Shown: positions 51,657 through 60,279 of the stretch, piece by piece | Position numbering within the stretch: the stretch's first letter is position 1 | Layout: each line of letters begins with the position of its first letter | Source: Arthrobacter sp. MA-N2 | GTDB lineage: Bacteria > Actinomycetota > Actinomycetes > Actinomycetales > Micrococcaceae | Direction: 5' to 3' | DNA length: 64,000 bases | Assembly: GCF_000517125.1 (NCBI RefSeq) | Contig: NZ_KI912155.1 | Span: forward strand, 497,707-561,706 | The notes under the pieces: generated by a model | The model's database searches: none | What the model was told of the DNA's origin: nothing | Seen by the model: only the letters and a program-made list of their open reading frames with translations | Program-made: the position numbers and the translations under genes

Positions 51657-51951
51657 GGTTTTGCCTCGTTCTTGTTCTGGCGTTCATGTTTTAGGCGGCA
51701 CGCTTGGAGCGTGTGCCTACTAGGTATGCGTTACCGGAGCAGAGGTGAGGGCTCTATGTACCAGTCATCCCGAAGTCCCGATATGCCTGTCGAGTTAACG
51801 ATCCTGCAACTGGATCCCCAAGCGGGCATGTGTCATCGAGAAAGGACACGCACAACGACTATCAACAATAGCGGCAAGGAGCTTCAGGGTCAAAATAGGC
51901 TGGAAACCAGCGTGAACGACTGAGACCCTTCCTGAGCTCCTAGGAGATGCC
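51657..51951. other. Divergent spacer between rplM and the Tad locus
   Basis: A 295-base non-coding stretch. The rplM side holds the imperfect hairpin noted under rplM. The Tad side holds CTGAGCTCCTAGGAG just before the prepilin peptidase start. I see no gene in it: short reading frames on both strands lack binding sites. Confidence 0.6.
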
Positions 51952-52605
51952 ATGACAGCAACTGCCGCCCAGCCCTTGCTCGTGGCCGTCCTCGGGCTCC
52001 TAGGGCTGCTCACGAGCCCTCTAGCAGAGCTTCTAATAGCTCGATTCCTGCCGCGGCTTGGCGGACTCCCCTCTCGCCTTGTCAGGATCACGACGGCGGT
52101 GGCCACCGCGGCGCTGTTTATCCTCCTGGCGCTCCGGTTTGGTTCCTCCCCAACGCTTCCGGCCTACTTGCTCCTGGGAGTGTTGGCAGTTCAGCTGTCG
52201 CGCTTGGACGTAGCGCACCATTTGTTGCCCAACCCCTTGGTGCTGGCACTGCTTTCTACTGGCTTTGCCCTGTTAACTGTGTCGGCTGCGCTGGTTCACG
52301 ACTGGCCGGCGCTGCTTCGCGCGGCCGTCGGCGGAGCCATTTTGTTCCTTGGGTACTTAATTCTTGGATTAGTTTCTCCGGGCGCCCTCGGAATGGGCGA
52401 TGTAAAGCTCGCGGCACCACTCGGAATGTACTTGGGCTACTTGGGCTGGAGCCACGTGTTCTATGGGGGACTGCTGGGATTCGTGGTGGGCGGGGTGATG
52501 ACGGTGTTGTTGTTGCTCCTGAAGCGCGGAATCAAGCCATCTGAGGTCGCTCATGGACCGGCCATGTTCGCTGCGGCCATTGGAGTGGTACTTCTCGTCG
52601 GATGA
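51952..52605 (+). CDS. A24 family prepilin peptidase (TadV/CpaA type)
   Basis: A 217-residue polytopic aspartic protease that removes the leader of Flp prepilins at the cytoplasmic face. The two catalytic Asp residues are Asp86 in LSRLDVAHH and Asp150 in LGMGDVKL. About six hydrophobic segments are visible. It lacks the N-terminal methylase domain of type IVa enzymes, as is normal for the Tad type. The ATG at 51952 has TAGGAGAT upstream. It is separated from the pilin genes by a hairpin and a 271-base regulatory spacer, so it may have its own transcript. Confidence 0.92.
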   Translation: MTATAAQPLLVAVLGLLGLLTSPLAELLIARFLPRLGGLPSRLVRITTAVATAALFILLALRFGSSPTLPAYLLLGVLAVQLSRLDVAHHLLPNPLVLALLSTGFALLTVSAALVHDWPALLRAAVGGAILFLGYLILGLVSPGALGMGDVKLAAPLGMYLGYLGWSHVFYGGLLGFVVGGVMTVLLLLLKRGIKPSEVAHGPAMFAAAIGVVLLVG

Positions 52606-52639
52606 AGTTGTGAAGCATCTTCGCAAGGCACCACTTCAT
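52602..52639 (+). terminator. Hairpin after the prepilin peptidase gene
   Basis: Stem ATGAAGTTGTG/CACCACTTCAT (10 of 11 paired), starting at the stop codon. There is no U-tract, so the effect may be partial. Confidence 0.45.
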
Positions 52640-52667
52640 GCCCACGAGCCACTACTGCCTCGCGGTT

Positions 52668-52759
52668 TAAGTAGTACTTAGCAAGAAAAACCGAGTACCC
52701 GGTCCCCATCTGCGAGTAGTCCCTGCTGCTACCACCCAAAAAGTCGAGTACCACTACTC
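52668..52759 (+). promoter_or_regulatory. Palindromic repeats upstream of the pilin genes
   Basis: A perfect 13-base palindrome TAAGTA-G-TACTTA (52668-52680), a perfect GAGTA-N4-TACTC (52746-52759), and single CGAGTA sites at 52692 and 52713, all about 120-210 bases before the first pilin start. The recurring (G/A)AGTA half site suggests binding of a dimeric regulator. The regulator is unknown. Confidence 0.45.
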
Positions 52760-52876
52760 ATTGTTTGTTAACCCTCCCGGGAGCAATTCTTGTCCTATCG
52801 AAATCCGATCCGCTAAACGGGATATGCGAGCGGCGGGAATTCGTAGACAAATTCACTTATCTGGGAAGGTTTTCCA

Positions 52877-53071
52877 ATGTCAACTCTCATGATTCACACC
52901 CTCGCATTCATCGCCGGCGTAAAAGACCGGTTCTCCTCCGAAAAGGGCGCAACTGCCGTTGAATACGGTTTGCTGGTCGCACTGATTGCTGCCGTAATCG
53001 TCGGGATCGTTGCAACCCTCGGCGGGCAAATCAACACCGCGTTCACGACGATCTCAAACAAGCTGCCGTGA
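52877..53071 (+). CDS. Flp family type IVb pilin 1
   Basis: A 64-residue prepilin with a short leader ending SSEKG, the processing site Gly/Ala before ATAVEYGLLVALIAA, Glu5 of the mature form, and a roughly 25-residue hydrophobic stem. The ATG at 52877 follows AAGG. Its mature region is almost identical to that of pilin 2 (differences only near the C-terminus), pointing to recent tandem duplication. It would be the main Tad pilus subunit, cleaved by the peptidase encoded just upstream. Confidence 0.93.
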   Translation: MSTLMIHTLAFIAGVKDRFSSEKGATAVEYGLLVALIAAVIVGIVATLGGQINTAFTTISNKLP

Positions 53072-53253
53072 AACTGAAGGCGATCTCCTTTCTCGCAGCG
53101 GCCAAGACCCGCCTCGAATCCGAGAAGGGAGCTACTGCGGTCGAGTACGGCTTGCTCGTGGCGCTGATCGCCGCGGTGATCGTCGGGATAGTTGCAACGC
53201 TCGGCGGGCAAGTCAACACAGCCTTCACCACAATTTCAGGCTATCTTCCGTGA
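53068..53253 (+). CDS. Flp family type IVb pilin 2
   Basis: A 61-residue prepilin starting at a GTG that overlaps the pilin 1 stop (GTGA). The leader is MKLKAISFLAAAKTRLESEKG. The mature part starts ATAVEYGLLVALIAA and matches pilin 1 apart from a Val/Ile change and the last few residues. Coupled translation with pilin 1 suggests similar dosage. A strong stem-loop follows six bases later. Confidence 0.93.
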   Translation: MKLKAISFLAAAKTRLESEKGATAVEYGLLVALIAAVIVGIVATLGGQVNTAFTTISGYLP

Positions 53254-53258
53254 AAAAC

Positions 53259-53321
53259 GTCCAGGGGCGGAGTGGAACAGTTCGAGCGTCTGCTGCACTG
53301 GAACCGTCTCCGCCCCTGGAC
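53259..53321 (+). terminator. Stem-loop (attenuator) between pilin 2 and pilin 3
   Basis: A perfect 13-bp stem GTCCAGGGGCGGA/TCCGCCCCTGGAC (arms 53259-53271 and 53309-53321) closes a 37-base loop and is followed by ACTTTTCGTTT. Sited inside the operon just after the abundant pilins, it may act as a partial terminator or an RNA-stabilising 3' end. Confidence 0.7.
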
Positions 53322-53360
53322 ACTTTTCGTTTCGATAATCACTCTCGTCAAGGAGCGGTT

Positions 53361-53564
53361 GTGAAAGGTCTCAAGTCTCACGTTCGCGCTTTCTCATCGC
53401 GCCTGGGAAAATTCCTCGGGGCCGCAGTTGACTCCGAAACCGGGGCGAGCGCCGTCGAATACAGCATTCTTGTCGTGTTCATCGCCACCGCCATAGTGGC
53501 CATCGTCGGCATCCTTGGACTGCAACTCGTACCCGGATTTCAGCAAGTCGTGGCTGGCCTGTGA
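53361..53564 (+). CDS. Flp family type IVb pilin 3 (divergent)
   Basis: A 67-residue prepilin with leader ending DSETG, then ASAVEYSILVVFIATAIVAIV. The processing site and Glu5 are kept, but it differs from pilins 1 and 2 in most of the stem and tail (LQLVPGFQQVVAGL). It could be a minor pilin or a tip or base subunit. The GTG at 53361 has AAGGAG upstream. It lies past the stem-loop, grouped with tadE. Confidence 0.88.
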   Translation: MKGLKSHVRAFSSRLGKFLGAAVDSETGASAVEYSILVVFIATAIVAIVGILGLQLVPGFQQVVAGL

Positions 53565-54007
53565 TGAACATTCGGCGCGAGACCGGGATCAATCGACGTT
53601 CTTTGAAGGAATCGGGTGCCGTAGCCGTCGAGTTCGCCCTTATTCTTCCCATATTTCTTGTACTGGTGTTGGGAATTGCCGAGTTCGGCAGGGCATTCAA
53701 CATTCAGGTGTCCCTCAGCGAAGCGGGACGTGAAGCCTCACGCTACGCTGCCATCCACTGTTCTGAGTCGGGATATAGCGTTTCGAGCGCACAGAGTGCC
53801 GGGATTGCTGCGGCACCATCTGTGACCTTGCTCGCGTCGAACATCGCCATCAGCTATTCGGGCACTGGCACATGCGCTTCGGGCAACAACGCGGTGGCGA
53901 CTGTGAGCTACACGACCGCCTGGATGACCGGTTTCCCGGCCCTTATTCCCGGTATGCCCGCAAGTCTGACCGTGAAAGGGACAGGTGTTATGCGATGCGG
54001 CGGATAA
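53564..54007 (+). CDS. TadE-like pseudopilin
   Basis: A protein of about 147 residues with a short basic leader, then ESGAVAVEFALILPIFLVLVLG, the TadE/F pseudopilin stem that prepilin peptidase also cleaves. The rest is an extracytoplasmic domain with three Cys. The start is either the ATG at 53564 (TGATG overlap with the pilin 3 stop) or the GTG at 53561; both mean coupled translation. TadE proteins are minor components needed for Tad pilus assembly. Confidence 0.88.
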   Translation: MNIRRETGINRRSLKESGAVAVEFALILPIFLVLVLGIAEFGRAFNIQVSLSEAGREASRYAAIHCSESGYSVSSAQSAGIAAAPSVTLLASNIAISYSGTGTCASGNNAVATVSYTTAWMTGFPALIPGMPASLTVKGTGVMRCGG

Positions 54008-55002
54008 GGACTGATCAGTCGGAGCGTGGGGTGGTTGCTCCCATAACGGCGTTTCTCATGGTGTTTCTGCTTGGCATGGCAGCATTTGCCGTGGACGTCG
54101 GTTCAATGTATTCCGAACACGCGCAACTTCAGAATGGAGCTGATGCCGCAGCTATTGCGATTGCCCAATATTGTTCAAATCAACCGGCGGGGACCTGCTC
54201 TGCTGACCAGACGGCATATGCCGCACAGTTTGCCAATGGCAATACCCTGGACAGCCACGGACAAGCAATCGTAGCAACTGTCACCGGCAGCACTGTCGAT
54301 GTGACCGTCCAGGCCCAGGATCCGTCGGCCAGCAATCACTTCTCACTCGTCTTCGCACGCGCCTTGGGGATTCAAACAGCCGATATCCGGGCCTCTGCCC
54401 AAGCAAAATGGGGGCCGTTGAGCAGCGGCGGCGCATTCCCGTTGGCAATTTCGGACAGCTGTTACAACCTGTCTTCCGCAAGTCAAAGCGCTGAAGTTCA
54501 AAAGATCTCCTACAAACCCGGGGGAACCTGCACCGGCCCATCAGGAACGCAAATACCCGGTGGTTGGGGTTGGCTTGCCCAAAGTTCCCCATGTTATGCC
54601 AGCACTCAGCTTGGAAGTAACAACATTGGATCGGATCCTGGGAACAATCCTCCATTTCTTTGCCAGGACGTTCTTCAAGGCTGGGAAGACACCATTCTTA
54701 GCGGCGGAGATGTCAAGGTAACTTTTCCAGTCTTCGACGATGCCACCAACCAGGGCAAAAATGGCACGTTCCACATCATCGGTTACGCAACTTTTAAGAT
54801 CTGGGGCTGGAAATTCGGAAACGGCAGCCCCTACGAATTCCGGAACAAAACATCGGACCCCAATATGACGAGCTCGCTGGCATGCGCCGGCGGACAAGAT
54901 CGCTGCGTCATCGGCCAATTCGTCAAATATCAGACCATCGACTCGGCTGGCAGCGGCGGTGGAACGGACCTCGGAACCGAAAACATCGGTCTCAGCAAAT
55001 AG
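53995..55002 (+). CDS. TadG-like exported protein, Cys-rich
   Basis: A 335-residue protein with one N-terminal hydrophobic segment GVVAPITAFLMVFLLGMAAFAVDVG (the Tad/TadG N-terminal domain), followed by MYSEHAQLQNGADAAAIAIAQYC, a family hallmark. The C-terminal 200 residues contain at least eight Cys and many Gly/Ser/Asn and resemble nothing I recognise. They may be a disulfide-stabilised surface domain rather than the von Willebrand domain of classical TadG. The ATG at 53995 lies inside the end of tadE (13-base overlap). Confidence 0.8.
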   Translation: MRRIRTDQSERGVVAPITAFLMVFLLGMAAFAVDVGSMYSEHAQLQNGADAAAIAIAQYCSNQPAGTCSADQTAYAAQFANGNTLDSHGQAIVATVTGSTVDVTVQAQDPSASNHFSLVFARALGIQTADIRASAQAKWGPLSSGGAFPLAISDSCYNLSSASQSAEVQKISYKPGGTCTGPSGTQIPGGWGWLAQSSPCYASTQLGSNNIGSDPGNNPPFLCQDVLQGWEDTILSGGDVKVTFPVFDDATNQGKNGTFHIIGYATFKIWGWKFGNGSPYEFRNKTSDPNMTSSLACAGGQDRCVIGQFVKYQTIDSAGSGGGTDLGTENIGLSK

Positions 55003-55023
55003 GTACAAGCTAAGGGGAAGAAA

Positions 55024-55782
55024 GTGAAAACTCGCCTACTGGGAGGCATCGTTGCACTAGTGCTCGCAATCGTCGGCACACTGCTACTGGTCTCATTCGT
55101 GCAGGGGTCTGAAGCCCGGGCCCAAAAAGATCTTCAACCTGTTGACGTCTTGGTTGTACAGACTCAAATCCCGTCTGGCGCGACGCTGGATACCATCAGG
55201 TCCTCGGTAAAACTTACGTCGCTGCCTACGGCTTCGGTCCCCAACGGAGCACTCAAGAGCCTGGACGGGATCCAAGGGAAGGTGGCTGCCACCGATTTGA
55301 TGCCCGGTGAAGCTCTTCTCGGAGCCCGACTGGTTGACCCCAATAGCTTAGCTGCGCCCGGCTCGGTTCCAGTTCCTCCCGGCATGCAGGAAATCTCCGT
55401 ACAGCTGGAGGCACAACGCGTGGTTGGCGGACGAATCGCGGCCGGAGACACGGTAGGGATCGTCGTCCTCTTCGCTGCTGGAGCCGGCAATGATACCGCG
55501 AGCGGAGCAACTTCCCAGGAGGTCTTCCATAAGGTTCTGGTCACGAGCGTGCAGCGTTCCCAGGCCAAGGCATCGAACTCAAGCTCAAGCTCAAGTTCGC
55601 AGGAGCAGGCCAACACCGAACTGCCGACAGGGCAGCTGTTAGTGACCTTTGCGCGCAGTGATGTGGATTCAGCCAAACTAGCTTTCGCGGCTGAGTTCGG
55701 AAAGCTGTGGCTCACCAAGGAACCGGCATCTGCCACAGAGAGCGCACCTGTGGTCATCAAGAAGACGGAGCTGTACCGATGA
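55024..55782 (+). CDS. cpaB: CpaB/RcpC family pilus assembly protein
   Basis: A 252-residue protein with one N-terminal membrane helix, then a SAF domain (VDVLVVQTQIPSGATL... GKVAATDLMPGEALLGARL), typical of CpaB/RcpC. A Ser-rich linker NSSSSSSSQ lies near residue 185. It acts outside the membrane in Tad pilus assembly. No secretin gene (cpaC) is present, as expected for a cell without an outer membrane. The GTG at 55024 follows AAGGGGA. Confidence 0.87.
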   Translation: MKTRLLGGIVALVLAIVGTLLLVSFVQGSEARAQKDLQPVDVLVVQTQIPSGATLDTIRSSVKLTSLPTASVPNGALKSLDGIQGKVAATDLMPGEALLGARLVDPNSLAAPGSVPVPPGMQEISVQLEAQRVVGGRIAAGDTVGIVVLFAAGAGNDTASGATSQEVFHKVLVTSVQRSQAKASNSSSSSSSQEQANTELPTGQLLVTFARSDVDSAKLAFAAEFGKLWLTKEPASATESAPVVIKKTELYR

Positions 55783-56975
55783 GCCGGTTTGTAGTGATCA
55801 CGTCCGATTCGGACTTTGAACGCAGGGCGCGGCATGCTGCTACGGGGCTCCGCGGCACCCTCCACGTGATCACCGCTGACTATCTGCCTCCGGGCCCGGA
55901 CGACATTCTGCGGGTGCTGACGGGAGAACTTGCCGAGGTTATCCTCTTCGGCCCTGGGCTTCCGCTGGAAGATTCGATCCGGCTCGCCAGTCTCTTTGAT
56001 CTTCAATTCCCGGAAATCAGCGTGGTTCTCGTGACGGAAAGCAGATCCGAGGTAGCCCTGCCGGCCATGCGTGCGGGCGTGCGGGATCTGCTGTCGCCAA
56101 ACGCGGACGTTGATGAAATCCGTTCGCTGTTCGAACGCGCCAGCCTTGCTGCAGCCGGACGGCGCCGAGGGCTTGGAAATTCAGTCGAGGGCCAAGCTAC
56201 CGGCGGACGCGTCATCGCGGTCATGTCTCCGAAAGGGGGAGTCGGCAAGACGACGGTCACCACAAACCTAGCTGTGGGGCTAGGGAAAGTGGCGCCCATG
56301 GGCGTCGTCGTACTGGACTTGGACCTGCAGTTTGGAGACGTTGCCTCCGGGCTCATGCTGGAACCCGAGCGAACGCTTGCGGATGCCGTAACCGGAGCCG
56401 CGACTCAGGACAGCATGGTTCTCAAGTCCTACCTGTCGGTTCATCCCGCAGGCATCTATGCGCTCTGTGCTCCGCTCAACCCTGTTGACGCCGATAGGAT
56501 TTCCGGTGATCAAGTGGGGCATCTGATCAAGCAGCTCTCCGATGAGTTTCAGTTCGTTGTGGTGGACACTGCGCCAGGTTTGGGTGAACATGTGCTCGCC
56601 ACGCTGGAAGTCGCCACCGACGTCGTGTGGGTCTGCGGCATGGACATTCCCAGTATTCGCGGACTTCGGACCGGGTTAACCATTCTCAACGAGGTGGGCC
56701 TTCTTCCCGAGCGCAGCCACATCGTCCTGAATTTCGCCGATCGCCGAAGTGGCCTTACGCTCCAGGACGTGGAGGCGACCATCGGCTCCCCCGTGGACGT
56801 GGTTCTTCGGCGCTCTCGAGCTGTCCCGTTCTCCACAGATAAAGGCGTCCCGCTTTTGCAGGACGGAACCAAGGATCCTGCTACCAAAGGACTCGCGGAG
56901 CTGGTAGATCGATTCAAGCCGAATTGGGAAGACAGACCTCATAAGAAACTTCACAGAAGGGTTGTAGTCCAATGA
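55779..56975 (+). CDS. cpaE: CpaE/TadZ-like pilus localisation ATPase
   Basis: A 398-residue protein. Residues 1-125 are a receiver-like domain without a clear phospho-Asp site. A MinD/ParA-type ATPase follows, with deviant Walker A SPKGGVGKTTVTTN (150-163), VVLDLDLQFGD and VVVDTAPG. TadZ proteins mark the cell position where the Tad machine assembles. The ATG overlaps the cpaB stop (ATGA), and the stop overlaps the cpaF start. Confidence 0.9.
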   Translation: MSRFVVITSDSDFERRARHAATGLRGTLHVITADYLPPGPDDILRVLTGELAEVILFGPGLPLEDSIRLASLFDLQFPEISVVLVTESRSEVALPAMRAGVRDLLSPNADVDEIRSLFERASLAAAGRRRGLGNSVEGQATGGRVIAVMSPKGGVGKTTVTTNLAVGLGKVAPMGVVVLDLDLQFGDVASGLMLEPERTLADAVTGAATQDSMVLKSYLSVHPAGIYALCAPLNPVDADRISGDQVGHLIKQLSDEFQFVVVDTAPGLGEHVLATLEVATDVVWVCGMDIPSIRGLRTGLTILNEVGLLPERSHIVLNFADRRSGLTLQDVEATIGSPVDVVLRRSRAVPFSTDKGVPLLQDGTKDPATKGLAELVDRFKPNWEDRPHKKLHRRVVVQ

Positions 56976-58423
56976 GCCTCGCCAAACGGCTGGAGGCTGC
57001 TCGCGGCCTCGACCAGATCACCTCGCCAACCGCAGAATCAACCTCAGCCCGGTGGGCACCTAGCGCGTCTGGTGCGTCCGGGTCTACACCTAACGCGACC
57101 ACTCCACCGGCTGACCGGCACGCGTCCGAAAACAATGAAGCCCTCAGTGCAATAAAGGAACGCGCCGGCATCGCCCTCTACGAGCGAATGGGAAGCCGAA
57201 TCACTGATTCCTCCGTGGACGAGTCGGAACTACATCAGTATGTCAAAGACGAACTTCGCGCCATCATCGACGAGGACGAGATTCCGCTGACCGTTCTAGA
57301 GCGGCAGCGGCTTGTTCAGGAAATTATCGACGACGTCTTGGGGCTAGGCCCACTGCAAAGGTACCTCGATGAGGAAGCCGTCACCGAAATCATGGTCAAC
57401 GGACCTGACAAGGTCTATGTGGAACGGGCCGGAAAGCTATATCTGACCGGCGCAAAATTCAGCGATGAGGAGCACCTCAGGCGCATCATTGAGCGCATCG
57501 TCACAAAGGTGGGCAGACGGATCGATGAATCGTCGCCTCTGGTTGATGCTCGGCTATCGGATGGCTCCCGCGTGAATGCGATCATTCCGCCTCTGGCCGT
57601 CGGCGGTTCGTCACTCACCATTCGAAAGTTCGGCCACGTCCCGCTCACTGTGGAGAACTTGATTTCCTTCGGAACCATGTCTCCGGAGATCGCCGAACTT
57701 CTCCACGCGTGTGTGAAGGGCCGCTTGAACATCATCGTTTCCGGCGGCACAGGCACAGGCAAGACCACGCTACTCAATGTCCTGTCCTCTTTTCTCCCAC
57801 CTGAAGAACGCATCATCACCATCGAGGATGCCATTGAACTTCAACTGCAGCAGGACCATGTTGTCCGGCTGGAGAGCCGGCCCCGCAACATAGAGGGTAA
57901 GGGTGAAATCAGCATCCGGGAGCTCGTCCGGAACTCCTTGCGAATGCGCCCGGACAGGATCGTTATCGGTGAAGTCCGCGGCGGCGAATCCCTGGACATG
58001 CTGCAGGCCATGAATACCGGCCACGACGGCTCCATTTCCACGGTTCACGCTAACTCACCCCGGGATGCAATCTCACGTCTGGAAACACTGGTTCTCATGG
58101 CCGGGATGGATCTGCCACTCCGTGCCATTCGCGAACAGATCGCCTCAGCCGTAAACCTGATCGTCCACATCTCCCGGCTCAGGGATGGTACCCGCCGCAT
58201 CACTCACGTTACCGAGGTCCAGGGGATGGAAGGCGACATCGTAACTCTCCAAGACGCCTTTGCCTTTGACTACAGTGCTGGCGTCGATGCCAACGGCAAG
58301 TTCCTGGGACGCCCTGTCCCCACCGGGGTGCGGCCACGGTTCGTCGATCATTTCGCCGATTTGGGCATCGCGCTTTCCCCTGCTGTCTTTGGCAGCGTGC
58401 CAATTGGGGGTGCATACCGGTGA
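56972..58423 (+). CDS. cpaF: CpaF/TadA family pilus assembly ATPase
   Basis: The hexameric motor that powers pilin extrusion. The 483-residue protein has a Ser/Ala/Pro-rich N-terminus (about 15-55), then [21 protein letters not shown], Walker [14 protein letters not shown] (257-269), the Asp box [10 protein letters not shown], Walker B with [14 protein letters not shown], and the His box [14 protein letters not shown]. It is coupled to cpaE and tadB by 4-base overlaps. Confidence 0.95.
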   Translation: MSLAKRLEAARGLDQITSPTAESTSARWAPSASGASGSTPNATTPPADRHASENNEALSAIKERAGIALYERMGSRITDSSVDESELHQYVKDELRAIIDEDEIPLTVLERQRLVQEIIDDVLGLGPLQRYLDEEAVTEIMVNGPDKVYVERAGKLYLTGAKFSDEEHLRRIIERIVTKVGRRIDESSPLVDARLSDGSRVNAIIPPLAVGGSSLTIRKFGHVPLTVENLISFGTMSPEIAELLHACVKGRLNIIVSGGTGTGKTTLLNVLSSFLPPEERIITIEDAIELQLQQDHVVRLESRPRNIEGKGEISIRELVRNSLRMRPDRIVIGEVRGGESLDMLQAMNTGHDGSISTVHANSPRDAISRLETLVLMAGMDLPLRAIREQIASAVNLIVHISRLRDGTRRITHVTEVQGMEGDIVTLQDAFAFDYSAGVDANGKFLGRPVPTGVRPRFVDHFADLGIALSPAVFGSVPIGGAYR

Positions 58424-59364
58424 CCGTCACTGACCCGATATTTCTCGCAATCGGTGTTGGACTGTGCGTCGCTGCACTTGCCGTGCTGCTGTTCGTGGCC
58501 GTCGGACCCGGCAAGCAAATTGCCATCTCCCGGCGTAGGCCGGGCGTTATGGAGCAACCCTCAATGCTCACTCGCGTTACTGATCAGGCAACAACCTTCC
58601 TTGACCGGAACGTCAGCAGGAACGCGAGCTTCGGCAGCCGCGCCTCACTGGAACAAGCGGGCCTTAAGATGCGCCAAGCGGATTTTATTCTGCTGGTGGC
58701 TTGCATCGCCGTGACCGTCGGAGTTGTCGGGTTTATCCTGTCCGGGCCATTGCTCGGCATCGTGTTCGTCCTCGTAACGCCCCTGGGCGCAATGGCCGCC
58801 CTGAAATTGCTGGCCAGCCGGCGCCGCGGAAAGTTCGAGGACCAACTCGGCGACACCTTGGTAATGCTAGCCGGAGGACTTCGAGCCGGGCACAGCCTGC
58901 TACGTTCAGTTGACGCTGTAGCCAAGGAAGCCGAATCTCCGACCTCTGAAGAATTCGCGCGGCTCGTCAATGAGAACCGCCTGGGACGCGATTTGAAGGA
59001 CTCAATGCTGGACGCCGCCCGTAGACTCCGCAGTGAGGACTTCGACTGGACCGCCCAGGCCATCGAAATTCACCGCGAAGTTGGTGGAGATCTCGCCGAC
59101 GTCCTGGACCACGTAGGCGAAACCATTCGGGAAAGATCTCAAATCAAAGGACAGGTTCGCTCGCTCAGTGCGGAAGGCCGGCTATCTGCCTACATTCTGA
59201 TGGCTCTTCCCATCGGCATGTTTCTCTACCTGAGTGTTGCCAGCTCCGCCTACATTGGAACGCTTTACACCCACGGATTGGGCTGGCTGATGCTAGCCGC
59301 CGCTGTCGTTCTACTAACAGTCGGCGGGTTCTGGCTCAGCCGTGTTGTAAAGATCAAGTTCTAG
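58420..59364 (+). CDS. tadB: TadB, type II secretion F-domain membrane protein
   Basis: A 314-residue inner-membrane platform protein. One N-terminal helix, two central helices (about 85-130), then the T2SSF domain DQLGDTLVMLAGGLRAGHSLLRSVDAVA and two C-terminal helices. It pairs with TadC to form the membrane base driven by CpaF. The GTG start overlaps the cpaF stop (GTGA). Confidence 0.93.
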   Translation: MTVTDPIFLAIGVGLCVAALAVLLFVAVGPGKQIAISRRRPGVMEQPSMLTRVTDQATTFLDRNVSRNASFGSRASLEQAGLKMRQADFILLVACIAVTVGVVGFILSGPLLGIVFVLVTPLGAMAALKLLASRRRGKFEDQLGDTLVMLAGGLRAGHSLLRSVDAVAKEAESPTSEEFARLVNENRLGRDLKDSMLDAARRLRSEDFDWTAQAIEIHREVGGDLADVLDHVGETIRERSQIKGQVRSLSAEGRLSAYILMALPIGMFLYLSVASSAYIGTLYTHGLGWLMLAAAVVLLTVGGFWLSRVVKIKF

Positions 59365-59373
59365 GAGGACATC

Positions 59374-60279
59374 ATGACTACTATGGCGTGGTTGATCGTT
59401 GCGATGATCGTGCTGCCCTGCTCATACATCGTGTGGTCGTTCGTATCCATTGATCGAAGTGGCCTCGCAGCCGTCCAGATGAATCTGGGACGCGACCGAG
59501 GTCTCGACGTCTCAGCCGACGGAACGTCAGTTGGCACAGGACCCCAAGTGAAGCGGGCTGTGCCCTTGGGGCTTCGGCTTGCGCCAAAAGGCTACGCCGG
59601 CTGGCTGGACAAACTGCTCGCAAAAGCAGGTCGGCCAAGCGGGTGGCCTCTGGAACGGTTGCTGATTGCGAAACCAGCCCTGGCGCTGACAATCGGGATT
59701 CTGGGGATCGTTCTAGTAATTAGAACGCCAACCAGCACCACAGTATTACTTGCGGCATTTCTAACCATCTTGGCCTATTTCGTCCCGGATATTCTTGTCC
59801 ACGGCCGCGGGGCCGAAAGGCAGAAGGCAATCGAACTGGAACTGCCAAACACTCTTGACCAGATGCTGATTTCGGTCGAGGCCGGACTCGGCTTTGAGAC
59901 GGCAATGGCTCGTGCTGGGCAGAACGGCAAAGGTCCGCTCGCCGCCGAGCTGATCCGTACACTTCAAGACATGCAGGCAGGGCGAAGCCGAAAGGACGCC
60001 TATCTCGCTATGGCCGAGCGGGCGGACGTCCCTGACCTCAAGAGCTTTGTAAGGGCGGTGGTCCAAGCTGACGTCTACGGGATCGCCATTGCAAACGTAC
60101 TCCGATTGCAGGCCAAGCAAATGCGGGTCAAACGGCGCCAAAGGGCCGAAGAGAAGGCAATGAAGTTGCCGATCAAAGTCTTGTTCCCGCTCATGTTTTG
60201 CATTTTGCCGGTGCTCTTCATCGTGATCATCGGACCAGCTGTCATCAACGTGATGAACAGCTTCGCGGGAGCGTTTTAG
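59374..60279 (+). CDS. tadC: TadC, type II secretion F-domain membrane protein
   Basis: A 301-residue partner of TadB with the T2SSF core ELPNTLDQMLISVEAGLGFETAMARA, membrane segments near residues 5-25, 110-150 and 270-298, and a QAKQMRVKRRQRAEEKA loop before the last helix. The ATG at 59374 has AGGAGG upstream. It is the last gene of the Tad locus. The 110-base spacer to the convergent truA holds only weak hairpins (such as GGGGC/GCCCC near 60305). Confidence 0.93.
   Translation: MTTMAWLIVAMIVLPCSYIVWSFVSIDRSGLAAVQMNLGRDRGLDVSADGTSVGTGPQVKRAVPLGLRLAPKGYAGWLDKLLAKAGRPSGWPLERLLIAKPALALTIGILGIVLVIRTPTSTTVLLAAFLTILAYFVPDILVHGRGAERQKAIELELPNTLDQMLISVEAGLGFETAMARAGQNGKGPLAAELIRTLQDMQAGRSRKDAYLAMAERADVPDLKSFVRAVVQADVYGIAIANVLRLQAKQMRVKRRQRAEEKAMKLPIKVLFPLMFCILPVLFIVIIGPAVINVMNSFAGAF

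Noticed and set aside
52606..52876. A hidden small gene in the spacer before the pilins
   Set aside because: Short frames on both strands lack binding sites and start codons in sensible places; the stretch is better explained as a regulatory region.
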